Notes: generated by a model not told the origin, from the letters alone. Shown: positions 1 through 9,577, numbered from the stretch's first letter. The stretch is 64,000 bases of DNA from Methylocaldum marinum (GCF_003584645.1 NZ_AP017928.1:5028501-5092500), one strand, 5' to 3'. Numbers and translations: made by a program.

Positions 1-1
1 T

Positions 2-631
2 CTCGGAGAGTCGGAAGTGGATTACGGCGTTTCCGTCGTCGACGGGGAAGGCTGGCTGAGCAGCCACGGCCAGCCGCTGTTACAGACCAGCAGAATCGGC
101 ATCCAGGGACGCCACAATGTTGCGAATGCCCTGGCTGCCGTCGCTCTGGGAGATGCGATGGGTTTGTCTCGCACAGCCATGATCAGCGCGCTCGAGCAGT
201 TCGAGGGTCTGGCTCATCGTATGCAGACGGTGGCCGAAATCGACGGCGTTATATGGATCAACGATTCCAAGGCCACCAACGTGGGCGCATGCATGGCGGC
301 CCTGGCCGGTCTGCGTAGCAAGACGGTACTGATTGCGGGAGGAGTCGGCAAGGGAGCGGAGTTCTCCGTGCTCCGGCCGGTGGTCGCCGAAAAAGTGCGG
401 GCTGCGGTGCTGATGGGCAAAGACGCTCCATTGCTGGAGCAGGCACTGAGAGACATCGTGCCGACAGTGCGGGTCGAAAACATGCGCCAGGCCGTCCGGA
501 AGGCTCGTTCCCTGGCACAATGCGGAGATTCAGTGCTACTGGCTCCGGCCTGTGCTAGCCTGGATCAATACCGGGACTATCAGGAAAGGGGGCAGGTGTT
601 CACGGACGAAGTGATGGGGCTCTCGGCATGA
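2..631 (+). CDS. murD: UDP-N-acetylmuramoyl-alanine D-glutamate ligase, 3' part
   Basis: This is the C-terminal 209 residues of MurD, which adds D-glutamate to UDP-MurNAc-L-Ala in the cytoplasm during peptidoglycan precursor synthesis; the 5' half (full length is about 450 residues) lies outside the window. The reading frame is open from base 2. Visible Mur-ligase marks are the substrate-domain motif GRHNVANALAA and the MurD signature NDSKATNVGA. The TGA stop overlaps the ATG of ftsW by four bases (ATGA), which suggests translational coupling. The order murD-ftsW-murG-murC is the usual dcw order, so the assignment is secure although partial. Confidence 0.95.
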   Translation, partial: LGESEVDYGVSVVDGEGWLSSHGQPLLQTSRIGIQGRHNVANALAAVALGDAMGLSRTAMISALEQFEGLAHRMQTVAEIDGVIWINDSKATNVGACMAALAGLRSKTVLIAGGVGKGAEFSVLRPVVAEKVRAAVLMGKDAPLLEQALRDIVPTVRVENMRQAVRKARSLAQCGDSVLLAPACASLDQYRDYQERGQVFTDEVMGLSA

Positions 632-1827
632 GAGGGAAAGTGACCGTCCGCGGACGGGGGCTTGTATTGCATTGGAGAGCCCGGCGTTTTTATTTGGACA
701 CCGTCCTATTGACTGCGTCCTTGGGACTTTTGCTCCTCGGTTACGTTATGGTCGCGTCGGCGTCTTTACACTTGGGTGAAAAGCTCGCCGACGACAGTTT
801 TTATTTCCCCAGGAACCAGTTGATCCACATCGCTCTCGGCCTTTTCTCCGGTTGCATCGTTGCATCCATAAAGCTGGAGGTATGGCAGAAATCGTCCTTA
901 GGCCTGTTCCTGCTCGGGCTTGTTTTACTTGCCGTGGTTTTGATACCCGGTGTCGGCAAGACCGTGAACGGCAGTTCACGTTGGCTCAGTCTACTCGGTA
1001 TAAGGATTCAGGTTTCCGAAGTCTTCAAGCTCATCGCCGTCATCTATACCGCCAGCTACATTCACCGACATCTACGCACGGTACGCAACTCGGTGCAAGG
1101 CATGATCCGCCCCCTGGCACTGTTGTCCATGGGCGGGCTATTGCTGCTGATGGAACCCGATTTCGGCGCGACCGCGGTTATCATGGCAACGGCGTTGGGC
1201 ATGCTGTTTCTGGGCGGCGCAAGGCTATGGCAGTTCGGCATTCTGCTCGGCCTGATGGCCGCCGCCGCGGTCGGGCTGATCTTCAGCGCCGAATACCGGT
1301 TAAAGCGGTTATTCAGTTTTATGAATCCGTGGGAACATCCACTCGACACCGGCTTCCAGCTCACGCAAGCCCTGATCGCGTTTGGCCGCGGCGAATGGAC
1401 CGGTGTGGGTTTGGGATCGAGTGTGCAAAAGCTGTTTTATCTGCCGGAGGCGCATACCGACTTTCTCTTTTCCATTATCGGCGAAGAGCTGGGATTGCTC
1501 GGTACCACCACTGTTGTCCTGCTTTTTATGTTGATCGTTTGGCGTGCTCTCGTGATCGGGCAACTGGCCGACCGGGCCGAGAACCGCTTTGGCGCTTTTG
1601 TTGCTTACGGTATCGGTATTTGGTTCGGCTTACAATCGTTCATCAATATGGGAGTGAATATGGGTATGTTGCCCACGAAGGGCCTGACTTTGCCGCTGAT
1701 GAGTTACGGCGGCGGAAGCATGATCGTCATGTGTGCGGCATTGGGGCTGTTGTTCCGGATTCGGAGCGAGGCCTTGGATGCGTATGCCGCGGCGCCCAGG
1801 GTTAGGGCCAAATGGGCGCACGTGTGA
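628..1827 (+). CDS. ftsW: Lipid II polymerase FtsW (SEDS family)
   Basis: FtsW is the SEDS glycosyltransferase that polymerises lipid II at the division septum together with FtsI. The 399-residue product is a polytopic membrane protein with about ten hydrophobic segments starting near residue 22. The family's C-terminal signature LPLMSYGGGSMIVM is near residue 355. Length is normal for the family. It starts in a four-base overlap with murD and its end overlaps murG by 16 bases, so it is inside a tight dcw operon. FtsW rather than RodA is supported by the location between murD and murG. Confidence 0.95.
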   Translation: MRGKVTVRGRGLVLHWRARRFYLDTVLLTASLGLLLLGYVMVASASLHLGEKLADDSFYFPRNQLIHIALGLFSGCIVASIKLEVWQKSSLGLFLLGLVLLAVVLIPGVGKTVNGSSRWLSLLGIRIQVSEVFKLIAVIYTASYIHRHLRTVRNSVQGMIRPLALLSMGGLLLLMEPDFGATAVIMATALGMLFLGGARLWQFGILLGLMAAAAVGLIFSAEYRLKRLFSFMNPWEHPLDTGFQLTQALIAFGRGEWTGVGLGSSVQKLFYLPEAHTDFLFSIIGEELGLLGTTTVVLLFMLIVWRALVIGQLADRAENRFGAFVAYGIGIWFGLQSFINMGVNMGMLPTKGLTLPLMSYGGGSMIVMCAALGLLFRIRSEALDAYAAAPRVRAKWAHV

Positions 1828-2888
1828 TGATCATGGCCGGTGGAACCGGCGGTCATGTATATCCTGCGTTGGCGGTGGCGAGGGAGTTATTGTCCGAAGG
1901 CCACGAAGTGGTTTGGATGGGCACTCGCTCCGGTTTGGAGGCGCGCGTCGTTCCGGCAGCCGATATTCCAGTGGAATGGTTGTCCGTATCGGGTTTGCGC
2001 GGAAAGGGCTGGCTGGCCAAAGTGACTTTTCCGTTCATGTTGACCAAAGCCTGTTTGCAGGCATGGAGCATTCTGAGGCGTGTCAGGCCGAACGTCGTAC
2101 TTGGGATGGGAGGATTCGTTTCGGGACCGGGCGGGCTGATGGCGCGTCTGTCCGGGATCCCTCTGGTTCTTCATGAGCAGAACCGTATTCCGGGAACGAC
2201 CAATCGGTGGCTAGCCGGCCGTGCGCAAGCGGTTTTGGAGGCATTCCCCGGTAGTTTTGCCGAGAAAGCAGGCGCTCGCTGCACCGGGAATCCGGTACGC
2301 CGGGAAATCGTTTCGCTAAAACGTGAAATCGGTGGCGGCTGGGACGAACCGCTCAAGATTTTGATTCTCGGTGGCAGCCAGGGCGCAAGAGCATTGAACG
2401 AGATCGTACCGGAGGCCCTTGCCCGAATCGACATGCCCGTTCGGGTTTTTCATCAGACCGGGGAAGCGATGCGTTCAAAGACCGCGGTCCTCTATGCGCA
2501 ATCGAGAATGACGGCTCGGATCGAGTCCTTCATCGAGGATATGGCCGAGGCGTACGGTTGGGCGGATCTGGTTGTCTGCCGTGCGGGTGCGATGACGATC
2601 AGCGAGTTGACTGCGGCAGGGTTGCCATCGATCCTGATTCCCTATCCCTACGCCATAGACGATCATCAGACTCACAATGCCCGGTATCTCGTCGACAATG
2701 GCGCCGCCGTGATGATTCCTCAGTCAGAATTATCCGCGGAACGGCTTGCCGAAGAAATCACCGTATTGATGCAGGAACCGTCCCGATTGAAGGCAATGGC
2801 CGAGCGAGCATCCGCCCTGGCGAAGCCGGATGCGGCGAGGGTCGTTGCCGCGATTTGCTTGAGCGAGGTCCGCTGTGAAGCTGCCTGA
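1812..2888 (+). CDS. murG: Lipid II synthase MurG
   Basis: MurG transfers GlcNAc from UDP-GlcNAc to lipid I on the inner face of the cytoplasmic membrane, making lipid II, the FtsW substrate. The product has 358 residues. The N-terminal glycine-rich loop MAGGTGGHVYPALA, the HEQN motif with GTTNRWL, and the C-terminal nucleotide-sugar site containing AGAMTISELTAAGLPSIL are all present. The ATG at 1812 lies 16 bases inside ftsW; in-frame starts a few codons downstream are possible but would sit very close to the G-loop. It overlaps murC by 14 bases. Confidence 0.95.
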   Translation: MGARVMIMAGGTGGHVYPALAVARELLSEGHEVVWMGTRSGLEARVVPAADIPVEWLSVSGLRGKGWLAKVTFPFMLTKACLQAWSILRRVRPNVVLGMGGFVSGPGGLMARLSGIPLVLHEQNRIPGTTNRWLAGRAQAVLEAFPGSFAEKAGARCTGNPVRREIVSLKREIGGGWDEPLKILILGGSQGARALNEIVPEALARIDMPVRVFHQTGEAMRSKTAVLYAQSRMTARIESFIEDMAEAYGWADLVVCRAGAMTISELTAAGLPSILIPYPYAIDDHQTHNARYLVDNGAAVMIPQSELSAERLAEEITVLMQEPSRLKAMAERASALAKPDAARVVAAICLSEVRCEAA

Positions 2889-4320
2889 ACAAATTGCGGG
2901 TCAATACGGAATGAACCGCATCCGGCGGATTCATCTGGTCGGGATCGGCGGTACCGGAATGTGCGGGATAGCCGAGGTGCTTCTGAATCTGGGGTACCAA
3001 GTTTCCGGGTCGGATCTCAATCAAAATGCCAATACTCGGCGCCTGGCTGAACTCGGTGCCAAAATTTTCATCGGCCATGCACCCGAGCACATCGTGGAAG
3101 CCGAGGTGGTTGTCGTCTCCAGCGCCGTCAATCGGTCCAACCTGGAAGTGGAATCCGCCCGTTCGCAGAAGATTCCGGTCATTTCCCGCGCGGAGATGCT
3201 GGCCGAGCTGATGCGTTTCCGCTACGGCATCGCGGTCGCCGGAACTCACGGCAAGACCACGACCACCAGTCTGACGTCCAGCGTGCTTGCCGAAGCAGGA
3301 CTTGATCCCACCTTCGTTATCGGTGGGCGTCTCAATAGCGTGGGTACGAATGCCCAGCTCGGCAAAGGTTCTTACCTGGTCGCAGAAGCGGATGAAAGTG
3401 ATGCCTCGTTTCTGTATTTACAGCCGATGGTCGCAGTGGTCACCAATATCGACCGGGACCACATGGAAACCTACGGCGGCGATTTCGGCAGGCTGCAGAA
3501 GGCTTTCGTCGAGTTTTTGCATCATGTGCCTTTCTACGGGCTGGCCGTGCTGTGTCTGGACGACCAGGGAGTCAGAGATATTCTGCCGGAGATCAGCAAG
3601 CCCAGGAAAACCTACGGTTTCAGTCCGGAGGCCGACATCCGTGCCGTGAATATCCGCCAGGACGGCTTGCAATCGCACTTCACGGTGTTGCGTTCGGGTT
3701 ATGACGAACCCCTTGATGTGACTCTGAATCTTCCCGGCAGACATAACATATTGAACTCTCTGTCGGTGATCGCCGTGGCCGGAGAATTGGGGATTTCCGA
3801 TGAGGTCATTCAACGGGCTTTGCTGGGATTTCGGGGTATAGGGCGGCGTTTTCAGATCAATGCCGAGGTACCTTTCGGAAATTCGCTGGTCACTTTCGTG
3901 GACGACTACGGACATCATCCCCGCGAAATCACGGCTACCCTGGACTCGGCCCGGCAAGCCTGGCCCGATCGCCGGCTGGTTTTGGTGTTTCAGCCGCACC
4001 GTTATACTCGGACGCGCGATTTGTTCGAGGATTTTGTACAGGTTTTATCGCGGACCGACGTTCTGGTCCTGCTCGATGTCTATCCGGCGGGCGAAGCAGC
4101 ATTGATCGGCGCGGACGGGCGGGCCTTGTCGAGGGCGATTCGGGTTCGGGGACAGGTCGACCCGGTGTTCGTCGAAAAGCTCAGCGATCTGTTCGAAATT
4201 TTGCCGGGCATCATTGAAGCGGGTGACGTCGTTTTGACATTGGGAGCCGGGAGTATCGGGCAACTCGCCGTGGAATTGCCTTTGTGCTTGACCGAAGCGC
4301 CGGTCGGAGCCATTCAGTGA
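2875..4320 (+). CDS. murC: UDP-N-acetylmuramate L-alanine ligase MurC
   Basis: MurC attaches L-alanine to UDP-MurNAc, the first amino-acid step of the stem peptide. The 481-residue product shows the N-terminal Rossmann loop GIGGTGMCGIAEVL near residue 23, the ATP loop GTHGKTTTT at about 123-131, and the C-terminal DDYGHHPREI motif. A GTG start overlapping the end of murG by 14 bases was used because it leaves the usual short N-terminal lead before the glycine loop. Its TGA shares a base with the ATG of murB (TGATG). Confidence 0.95.
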   Translation: MKLPEQIAGQYGMNRIRRIHLVGIGGTGMCGIAEVLLNLGYQVSGSDLNQNANTRRLAELGAKIFIGHAPEHIVEAEVVVVSSAVNRSNLEVESARSQKIPVISRAEMLAELMRFRYGIAVAGTHGKTTTTSLTSSVLAEAGLDPTFVIGGRLNSVGTNAQLGKGSYLVAEADESDASFLYLQPMVAVVTNIDRDHMETYGGDFGRLQKAFVEFLHHVPFYGLAVLCLDDQGVRDILPEISKPRKTYGFSPEADIRAVNIRQDGLQSHFTVLRSGYDEPLDVTLNLPGRHNILNSLSVIAVAGELGISDEVIQRALLGFRGIGRRFQINAEVPFGNSLVTFVDDYGHHPREITATLDSARQAWPDRRLVLVFQPHRYTRTRDLFEDFVQVLSRTDVLVLLDVYPAGEAALIGADGRALSRAIRVRGQVDPVFVEKLSDLFEILPGIIEAGDVVLTLGAGSIGQLAVELPLCLTEAPVGAIQ

Positions 4321-5249
4321 TGGTCCTGTGTGTCGACAGTGTAAAGACAGCCGATCCGATCGGGCTCAGAGGCGAGATGCGTTATGACGAACCCCTGGCT
4401 AATTACACCTCCTGGCGCGTCGGCGGCCCGGCGGACCGTTTTTATTTGCCGGCGGATGCCGCAGATATGGTCCTCTTTCTGCATTCGCTCCCCCCCGACG
4501 AGCCGATTCTCTGGCTGGGCTTGGGGAGTAATTTGCTGGTTCGGGATGGCGGCTTCAGGGGTACGGTGATTTGTACCCGCAATCGTTTAAAGGAAATCCG
4601 GAGCTCCGAAGAAGAAGGTATTTATGCCGAAGCGGGGGTTCCCAGTGCTCACGTTGCCAGATTTTGTTCGGAACGAAATCTGACGGGCGCCGAATTCCTC
4701 GCGGGAATTCCGGGAACCTTGGGCGGAGCCTTGGCGATGAACGCGGGCGCTTTCGGCGGCGAAACGTGGCCGCTGGTGGCCCGTGTGCTGACGGTCGATC
4801 GTTCGGGAACGCTGCGATATCGGAGCTCCGGCGATTTTCTGGTCGGTTACCGGAGTGTAAGAGGTCCCGAGAACGAATGGTTTTTGGCGTGCGAGCTCCG
4901 GCTCCAGTCGGGCGATGCCCTGGCAAGCCGGGAGCGGATCAGATCGCTGTTGGCCAAACGCAGCGCATCTCAGCCCATCAATCTGCCGAATTGTGGCTCG
5001 GTGTTCCGGAATCCTGAGGGCGATTATGCGGCACGCCTCATCGAAGCCTGCGGGCTCAAAGGGCATTCCATCGGAGGCGCTTGTGTTTCCGAGAAACACG
5101 CCAATTTCATCGTCAACACGGGCATGGCGAGGGCGGCCGATATTGAAGCTTTGATGCAGCTTGTCCAGGCGACGGTGGAGAAGACTTTCGGGCTGCGCCT
5201 GATTCCCGAGGTTCGGATCGTGGGCGAAGAATCAATTAGGAGAGATTGA
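4320..5249 (+). CDS. murB: UDP-N-acetylenolpyruvoylglucosamine reductase MurB
   Basis: MurB is an FAD- and NADPH-dependent reductase that completes UDP-MurNAc. The 309-residue product carries FAD-binding sequence WLGLGSNLLVRDGGFRG, GIPGTLGGALAMNAGAFGGE, and the catalytic-serine segment NCGSVFRNPEGDYAA. The length resembles the shorter MurB type rather than the roughly 340-residue E. coli form. The frame is open further upstream, but the ATG at 4320 overlaps the murC stop as TGATG and has GGAG about nine bases ahead, so it is preferred. It is followed directly by ddl with no gap. Confidence 0.93.
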   Translation: MVLCVDSVKTADPIGLRGEMRYDEPLANYTSWRVGGPADRFYLPADAADMVLFLHSLPPDEPILWLGLGSNLLVRDGGFRGTVICTRNRLKEIRSSEEEGIYAEAGVPSAHVARFCSERNLTGAEFLAGIPGTLGGALAMNAGAFGGETWPLVARVLTVDRSGTLRYRSSGDFLVGYRSVRGPENEWFLACELRLQSGDALASRERIRSLLAKRSASQPINLPNCGSVFRNPEGDYAARLIEACGLKGHSIGGACVSEKHANFIVNTGMARAADIEALMQLVQATVEKTFGLRLIPEVRIVGEESIRRD

Positions 5250-6206
5250 ATGAGCAAGCGAATCCAGAAATCGGCCGACTTCGGACGGGTTGCGGTATTG
5301 ATGGGTGGTTCCGCGGCCGAACGGGAAATTTCGTTGAAGAGCGGTCAGGCGGTACTGGCGGCCCTTGTGACGAAGGACATCGATGCGATCGGGGTCGACG
5401 TAACCAAGAACCCGGTACATCCGCTGCTGGAGCAGCGCTTCGACCGCGTTTTCAACATCATTCACGGGCGGGGCGGCGAGGATGGGGTTCTGCAAGGAGC
5501 TCTGGAAGCCTTGGGATTGCCCTATACCGGGAGTGGGGTGCTGGCGTCGGCCTTGAGCATGGACAAGCTCAGGACCAAGCTGTGCTGGCTGGGCGCCGGA
5601 CTGCCGACGCCGCGCTGGATGAAGCTCCAAGGCCCGGAGGACGTGAATCGGTGTGCGGAGCTATTGGGGTTTCCGGTGATCGTGAAGCCCGCACAAGAAG
5701 GCTCCAGCATCGGAATGGGGCGGGCCGAGAATGAAAACGAATTAAGGGAGGCGTGGGAACGTGCTTCACATTATAATTGCTCGGTTTTTGCGGAGGCTTG
5801 GATTGTTGGCCGGGAATACACGGCAGGCATGCTCGACGGCGAGCCGTTGCCTTTGATTCGGTTGGAAACGCCGCACGCGTTTTACGATTTCGACGCCAAA
5901 TACCGTGCCGAGACGACTTGTTATCACTGCCCCGCCGGACTATCGTCGGAACAGGAGGCTACGCTCCAGGAATTGGCTTTGCAGGCATGCGACACGCTGG
6001 GCGTGACCGGGTGGGCTAGGGTCGATCTTTTGGTCGATCAAGAAAACCGGCCTTGGCTGATCGAAGTGAATACCGTCCCCGGCATGACCGATCATAGTCT
6101 GGTGCCGATGGCGGCGAAGGTAGCCGGCTTGTCGTTCGAGGACTTGGTGTGGCGAATCTTGGAAACGAGTTTTTCCCGCCGAGGAGAGGACGATGCCGAT
6201 ACCTGA
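5250..6206 (+). CDS. ddl: D-alanine--D-alanine ligase
   Basis: This cytoplasmic ATP-grasp enzyme makes the D-Ala-D-Ala dipeptide used by MurF. The 318-residue product has the Ddl signatures GRGGEDGVLQGALEALG near residue 74 and the C-terminal IEVNTVPGMTDHSLVP. The ATG follows the murB stop immediately and is preceded by a strong Shine-Dalgarno sequence (AGGAGA). The gene overlaps ftsQ by 14 bases. Its place between murB and ftsQ matches the gammaproteobacterial dcw arrangement (ddlB position). Confidence 0.95.
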   Translation: MSKRIQKSADFGRVAVLMGGSAAEREISLKSGQAVLAALVTKDIDAIGVDVTKNPVHPLLEQRFDRVFNIIHGRGGEDGVLQGALEALGLPYTGSGVLASALSMDKLRTKLCWLGAGLPTPRWMKLQGPEDVNRCAELLGFPVIVKPAQEGSSIGMGRAENENELREAWERASHYNCSVFAEAWIVGREYTAGMLDGEPLPLIRLETPHAFYDFDAKYRAETTCYHCPAGLSSEQEATLQELALQACDTLGVTGWARVDLLVDQENRPWLIEVNTVPGMTDHSLVPMAAKVAGLSFEDLVWRILETSFSRRGEDDADT

Positions 6207-6975
6207 GAGGGTGCCCGCAAGGGCATTGTTGTTTTTTGGTGTGCTTGCTCTCTGCGGATGGGGCTCGACGGGCGTTGATTTCGGCCGGCTCGGGGATCTT
6301 ATGCCCATACGTTATGTCCGCGTGGAAGGGGAGATTCATAATCTGGACCCGGTGGCGTTTACTAAGTCTCTGCTGCCGCTGGCTCAAGCCGGATATTTTC
6401 TGGCTGATATGCATGACATAGAAGAAACCGCCAGATCCTTTCCCTGGGTGGACAGGGTTCAGGTCGCCAGGCTTTGGCCCGACACCTTGCTGTTGACGGT
6501 CGTTGAGCAAAAACCCGTTGCCCGTACCCGCGACGGGGGCCTGATCAATGATCGTGGGACGCAGTTTTCGCCAGAAGAAATTCAATCCCAAACGAATCTG
6601 CCGGTGCTCGACGGTCCGCCGGGACACGAAAAGCTGCTGCTGGCCACGCTTTTTTCATTGAATGGCCAATTGAAGCGCAGAGGTATGCGGGTCGATGTCC
6701 TGAGGCTCACCGGTCGGCGCGCCTGGAGCGCGCGCCTGAGCAGCGGAGTGGAGATCGAATTCGGAAAGCAGGATCCGGCTCTCGCCCTGGAACGTTTGCT
6801 GGCGCTCTTGCCGAGTTTGGGCGAGGCGCGGATCGGGGCACTCCAAAAAGTGGATTTGCGCTATCCGAACGGGTTCGCCGTGAGATTCAGACAGCAATCT
6901 TCCGCAGATGCCGTTTCTTTGATTCGACCCGACCTTGTCGAGTGTGGCCGGATTCGGAGCAGGATGTACACCTGA
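6193..6975 (+). CDS. ftsQ: Cell division protein FtsQ
   Basis: FtsQ is a bitopic inner-membrane protein that links the early cytoplasmic and late periplasmic parts of the divisome through FtsB and FtsL. The 260-residue product has a short cytoplasmic N-terminus, one hydrophobic segment at about residues 9-20, and a POTRA domain beginning near residue 38 (IRYVRVEGEIHNLD), followed by the FtsQ beta domain. The gene overlaps ddl by 14 bases and precedes ftsA, as in other gammaproteobacteria. Sequence conservation in this family is low, so context carries much of the call. Confidence 0.92.
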   Translation: MPIPERVPARALLFFGVLALCGWGSTGVDFGRLGDLMPIRYVRVEGEIHNLDPVAFTKSLLPLAQAGYFLADMHDIEETARSFPWVDRVQVARLWPDTLLLTVVEQKPVARTRDGGLINDRGTQFSPEEIQSQTNLPVLDGPPGHEKLLLATLFSLNGQLKRRGMRVDVLRLTGRRAWSARLSSGVEIEFGKQDPALALERLLALLPSLGEARIGALQKVDLRYPNGFAVRFRQQSSADAVSLIRPDLVECGRIRSRMYT

Positions 6976-7006
6976 CTTGAATCGACAAGAACACAGATTT
7001 ATTGCA

Positions 7007-8242
7007 ATGGCTAGAAAATCAGATCGAAATCTCATCGTTGGATTGGATATAGGCACCTCAAAGGTTGCTTGCATCGTCGGTGAGATCAACGAGGACGGCG
7101 AAATCGAGGTGGTCGGCATTGGTAGTCATCCTTCCCGTGGATTGAAAAAAGGCGTGGTCGTCAACTTGGAGACCACAGTCCAATCGATTCAGCGCGCCGT
7201 CGAGGAAGCCGAATTGATGGCGGGCTGCCGGATTCAGGCGGTGTATGCCGGAATTGCGGGAAGCCATATCAGCAGCATGAATTCTCACGGCATCGTCGCC
7301 ATCAAGGAGAAAGAGGTGACTCAGAGCGACGTGGACCGAGTAATTGATTCGGCACGTGCCGTTGCCATTCCGGCGGATCAGAAGATCCTTCACATTCTGC
7401 CGCAAGAGTTCGTGATCGACAGGCAAGAGGGCATCAAGGAGCCGGTCGGCATGTCCGGAATCCGGCTTGAGGCCAGGGTGCATATCGTAACCGGGGCGGT
7501 GAGCGCGGCGCAGAACATCGTTAAGTGTATTCGCCGCTGCAGTCTGGACGTCGAGGACATCATTTTGGAACAGCTTGCGTCCTGCACCGCGGTGTTGACC
7601 GACGACGAGAAAGATCTCGGCGTTTGCCTGGTGGACATCGGTGGCGGAACGACCGACGTGGCGGTGTTCACCGATGGTGCTATTCGGCATACGGCTGTAA
7701 TTCCCATTGCCGGGGATCAGGTGACCAACGATATTGCGGTGGCACTGCGGACACCGACCCAGTTCGCCGAAGAAATCAAGATCAGGCACGCTTGTGCATT
7801 GACCCAATTGGCGAAGCTGGAGGACACCATCGAGGTGCCCAGCATCGGCGATAGACCGGCGAGGCAGATTTCCCGCTTGAATTTGGCGGAAATTGTCGAG
7901 CCACGATACGAAGAGTTGTTGCTGTTGGTGCAACAGGAATTGCGCCGTAGCGGCTTCGAAGACTTGATCGCCGCCGGGATCGTGTTGAGTGGCGGCAGTG
8001 CAAAGGTCGAAGGATTGGTCGAGTTGGCGGAAGAGATTTTTCACATGCCGGTACGTCTGGGTTTGCCGCAGTACGTCACCGGTTTGACCGATGTGGTTCG
8101 AAATCCGATTTACGCAACGGGCGTCGGTTTGCTGCTATTCGGCAAGCAGCATCAGACCCTGGCGGGACGATATATGCCTTTGGGAACAGGCATTAGAGGG
8201 TTATGGGCAAGGATGAAAAGTTGGTTTACGGGTAATTTTTAG
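7007..8242 (+). CDS. ftsA: Cell division protein FtsA
   Basis: FtsA is the actin-like ATPase that tethers FtsZ to the membrane. The 411-residue product has the phosphate-1 motif GLDIGTSKVACIVGE near the N-terminus, the phosphate-2 motif DIGGGTTDVAVF, and a terminal amphipathic segment (LWARMKSWFTGNF) typical of the membrane-targeting sequence. The open frame extends 72 bases upstream, into ftsQ, but the ATG at 7007 gives the usual FtsA N-terminus (MARKSDRNLIVGLDIG). The Shine-Dalgarno signal is weak. It is followed by ftsZ after about 50 bases. Confidence 0.95.
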   Translation: MARKSDRNLIVGLDIGTSKVACIVGEINEDGEIEVVGIGSHPSRGLKKGVVVNLETTVQSIQRAVEEAELMAGCRIQAVYAGIAGSHISSMNSHGIVAIKEKEVTQSDVDRVIDSARAVAIPADQKILHILPQEFVIDRQEGIKEPVGMSGIRLEARVHIVTGAVSAAQNIVKCIRRCSLDVEDIILEQLASCTAVLTDDEKDLGVCLVDIGGGTTDVAVFTDGAIRHTAVIPIAGDQVTNDIAVALRTPTQFAEEIKIRHACALTQLAKLEDTIEVPSIGDRPARQISRLNLAEIVEPRYEELLLLVQQELRRSGFEDLIAAGIVLSGGSAKVEGLVELAEEIFHMPVRLGLPQYVTGLTDVVRNPIYATGVGLLLFGKQHQTLAGRYMPLGTGIRGLWARMKSWFTGNF

Positions 8243-8291
8243 GATCGAAAATTCCCCGGAGTGGAAATGCGTTTAAGACGGGGTGGACACA

Positions 8292-9437
8292 ATGCAGTTC
8301 GAATTAGTGGATTCTTATAGCCAGAATGCGGTTATCAAGGTAATCGGAGTTGGGGGCGGAGGCGGAAATGCCCTAAACCATATGGTCAACAGCCATGTCG
8401 AGGGTGTTGAATTCATTTGCGCCAACACCGATGCACAGGCCTTGAAGAACATAAAGTCCAAATCGGTCATTCAATTGGGCAATGCGCTGACCAAGGGGCT
8501 CGGGGCCGGAGCGAATCCGGAAATCGGCCGCCAGGCCGCATTGGACGATCGCGACCGTATCTTGGAAGTTCTGGAAGGGGCCGATATGGTATTCATCACT
8601 GCCGGTATGGGTGGCGGAACCGGGACCGGAGCGGCCCCGGTGATTGCCGAGATCGCCAAGGAAGCGGGTATTCTCACCGTTGCCGTTGTTACCAAGCCGT
8701 TTCCGTTCGAAGGCAAGAAACGGCGCAGCGTGGCGGAAAGAGGCATCGAAGAGCTCGGCCAATTCGTCGATTCGCTGATTACCATTCCGAACGAAAAATT
8801 ATTGCCGGTGTTGGGTAAAGACGTAAGCCTGATCAACGCCTTTGCCGCGGCCAATGACGTTTTGCTCGGAGCGGTGCAAGGTATCGCCGATCTGATTACC
8901 CGGCCAGGTCTCATCAACGTGGATTTTGCCGACGTGCGTACGGTCATGTCGGAAATGGGGATGGCCATGATGGGAACGGGGGTGGGTACCGGCGAGCACC
9001 GTGCGCGCCAGGCAGCGGAAAAAGCGATCGCCAGTCCCTTGCTCGAAGATATCAATCTTCAAGGCGCGCGTGGCGTGCTGGTCAATGTCACGGCATGCCA
9101 AACCTTGTCGATCGGTGAATTCAGCGAGGTCGGCGACGCGATAAGAGACTTTGCTTCCGATGACGCTGTCGTCGTGATCGGTACGGCCATCGACCCCGAG
9201 CTGGAGGATGAAGTCCGGGTAACGGTGGTGGCTACGGGTTTGAACAATCAGCGCCAGCCCAACGAAGCTACAATCAAACTCGTGCATAAACACACCGGTG
9301 AAATCGATTATGATCAATTGCAGCGTCCGACCGTAATCCGCAAGCAGCCCAAGCATGAAGCGCGGCCGGAAGCGAAGAAGGATATGGATCTCGATTATTT
9401 GGATATTCCGGCATTTTTGCGCCGTCAGGCCGACTGA
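8292..9437 (+). CDS. ftsZ: Cell division protein FtsZ
   Basis: FtsZ is the tubulin-like GTPase that forms the division ring. The 381-residue product contains the N-terminal VIKVIGVGGGGGNAL, the tubulin signature GGGTGTGAAPVIAE near residue 104, and the conserved C-terminal peptide DYLDIPAFLRRQ that binds FtsA and ZipA. Two starts are possible: a GTG at 8283 and the ATG at 8292. The ATG is chosen because GGGGTGG lies just upstream and the resulting N-terminus matches the family better; the difference is three residues. Confidence 0.96.
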   Translation: MQFELVDSYSQNAVIKVIGVGGGGGNALNHMVNSHVEGVEFICANTDAQALKNIKSKSVIQLGNALTKGLGAGANPEIGRQAALDDRDRILEVLEGADMVFITAGMGGGTGTGAAPVIAEIAKEAGILTVAVVTKPFPFEGKKRRSVAERGIEELGQFVDSLITIPNEKLLPVLGKDVSLINAFAAANDVLLGAVQGIADLITRPGLINVDFADVRTVMSEMGMAMMGTGVGTGEHRARQAAEKAIASPLLEDINLQGARGVLVNVTACQTLSIGEFSEVGDAIRDFASDDAVVVIGTAIDPELEDEVRVTVVATGLNNQRQPNEATIKLVHKHTGEIDYDQLQRPTVIRKQPKHEARPEAKKDMDLDYLDIPAFLRRQAD

Positions 9438-9487
9438 AGGATCTTCCCCGACAGCAATGAGGCTTCGGTCCGCTCGATGAGTCCGGG

Positions 9488-9530
9488 CTCTGCATAGTTC
9501 GTTGGCTTGGGTGGTTTAAACTATGCAGGG
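9488..9530. repeat. Inverted repeat between ftsZ and lpxC
   Basis: A perfect 10-base inverted repeat (CTGCATAGTT at 9490-9499 and AACTATGCAG at 9519-9528) extends to 12 pairs if one G-T pair is allowed. The loop is 19 bases. No T-run follows on either strand, so it does not look like an intrinsic terminator. It lies in the only sizeable gap of the ftsZ-lpxC region and could be a protein-binding site or an RNA hairpin in the lpxC leader. The repeat is directly visible; its role is unknown. Confidence 0.5.
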
Positions 9531-9577
9531 CCATACGAAAGACTTTCGGGGATATTCAGTTAAGATAGGTGAATCGA

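Noticed and set aside
852..1805. A 317-codon frame inside ftsW in another phase
   Set aside because: Arg/His-rich translation of the alternate frame of a membrane protein gene; no start signal.
7058..8044. A 328-codon minus-strand open frame opposite ftsA
   Set aside because: Antisense shadow of ftsA; no family features.
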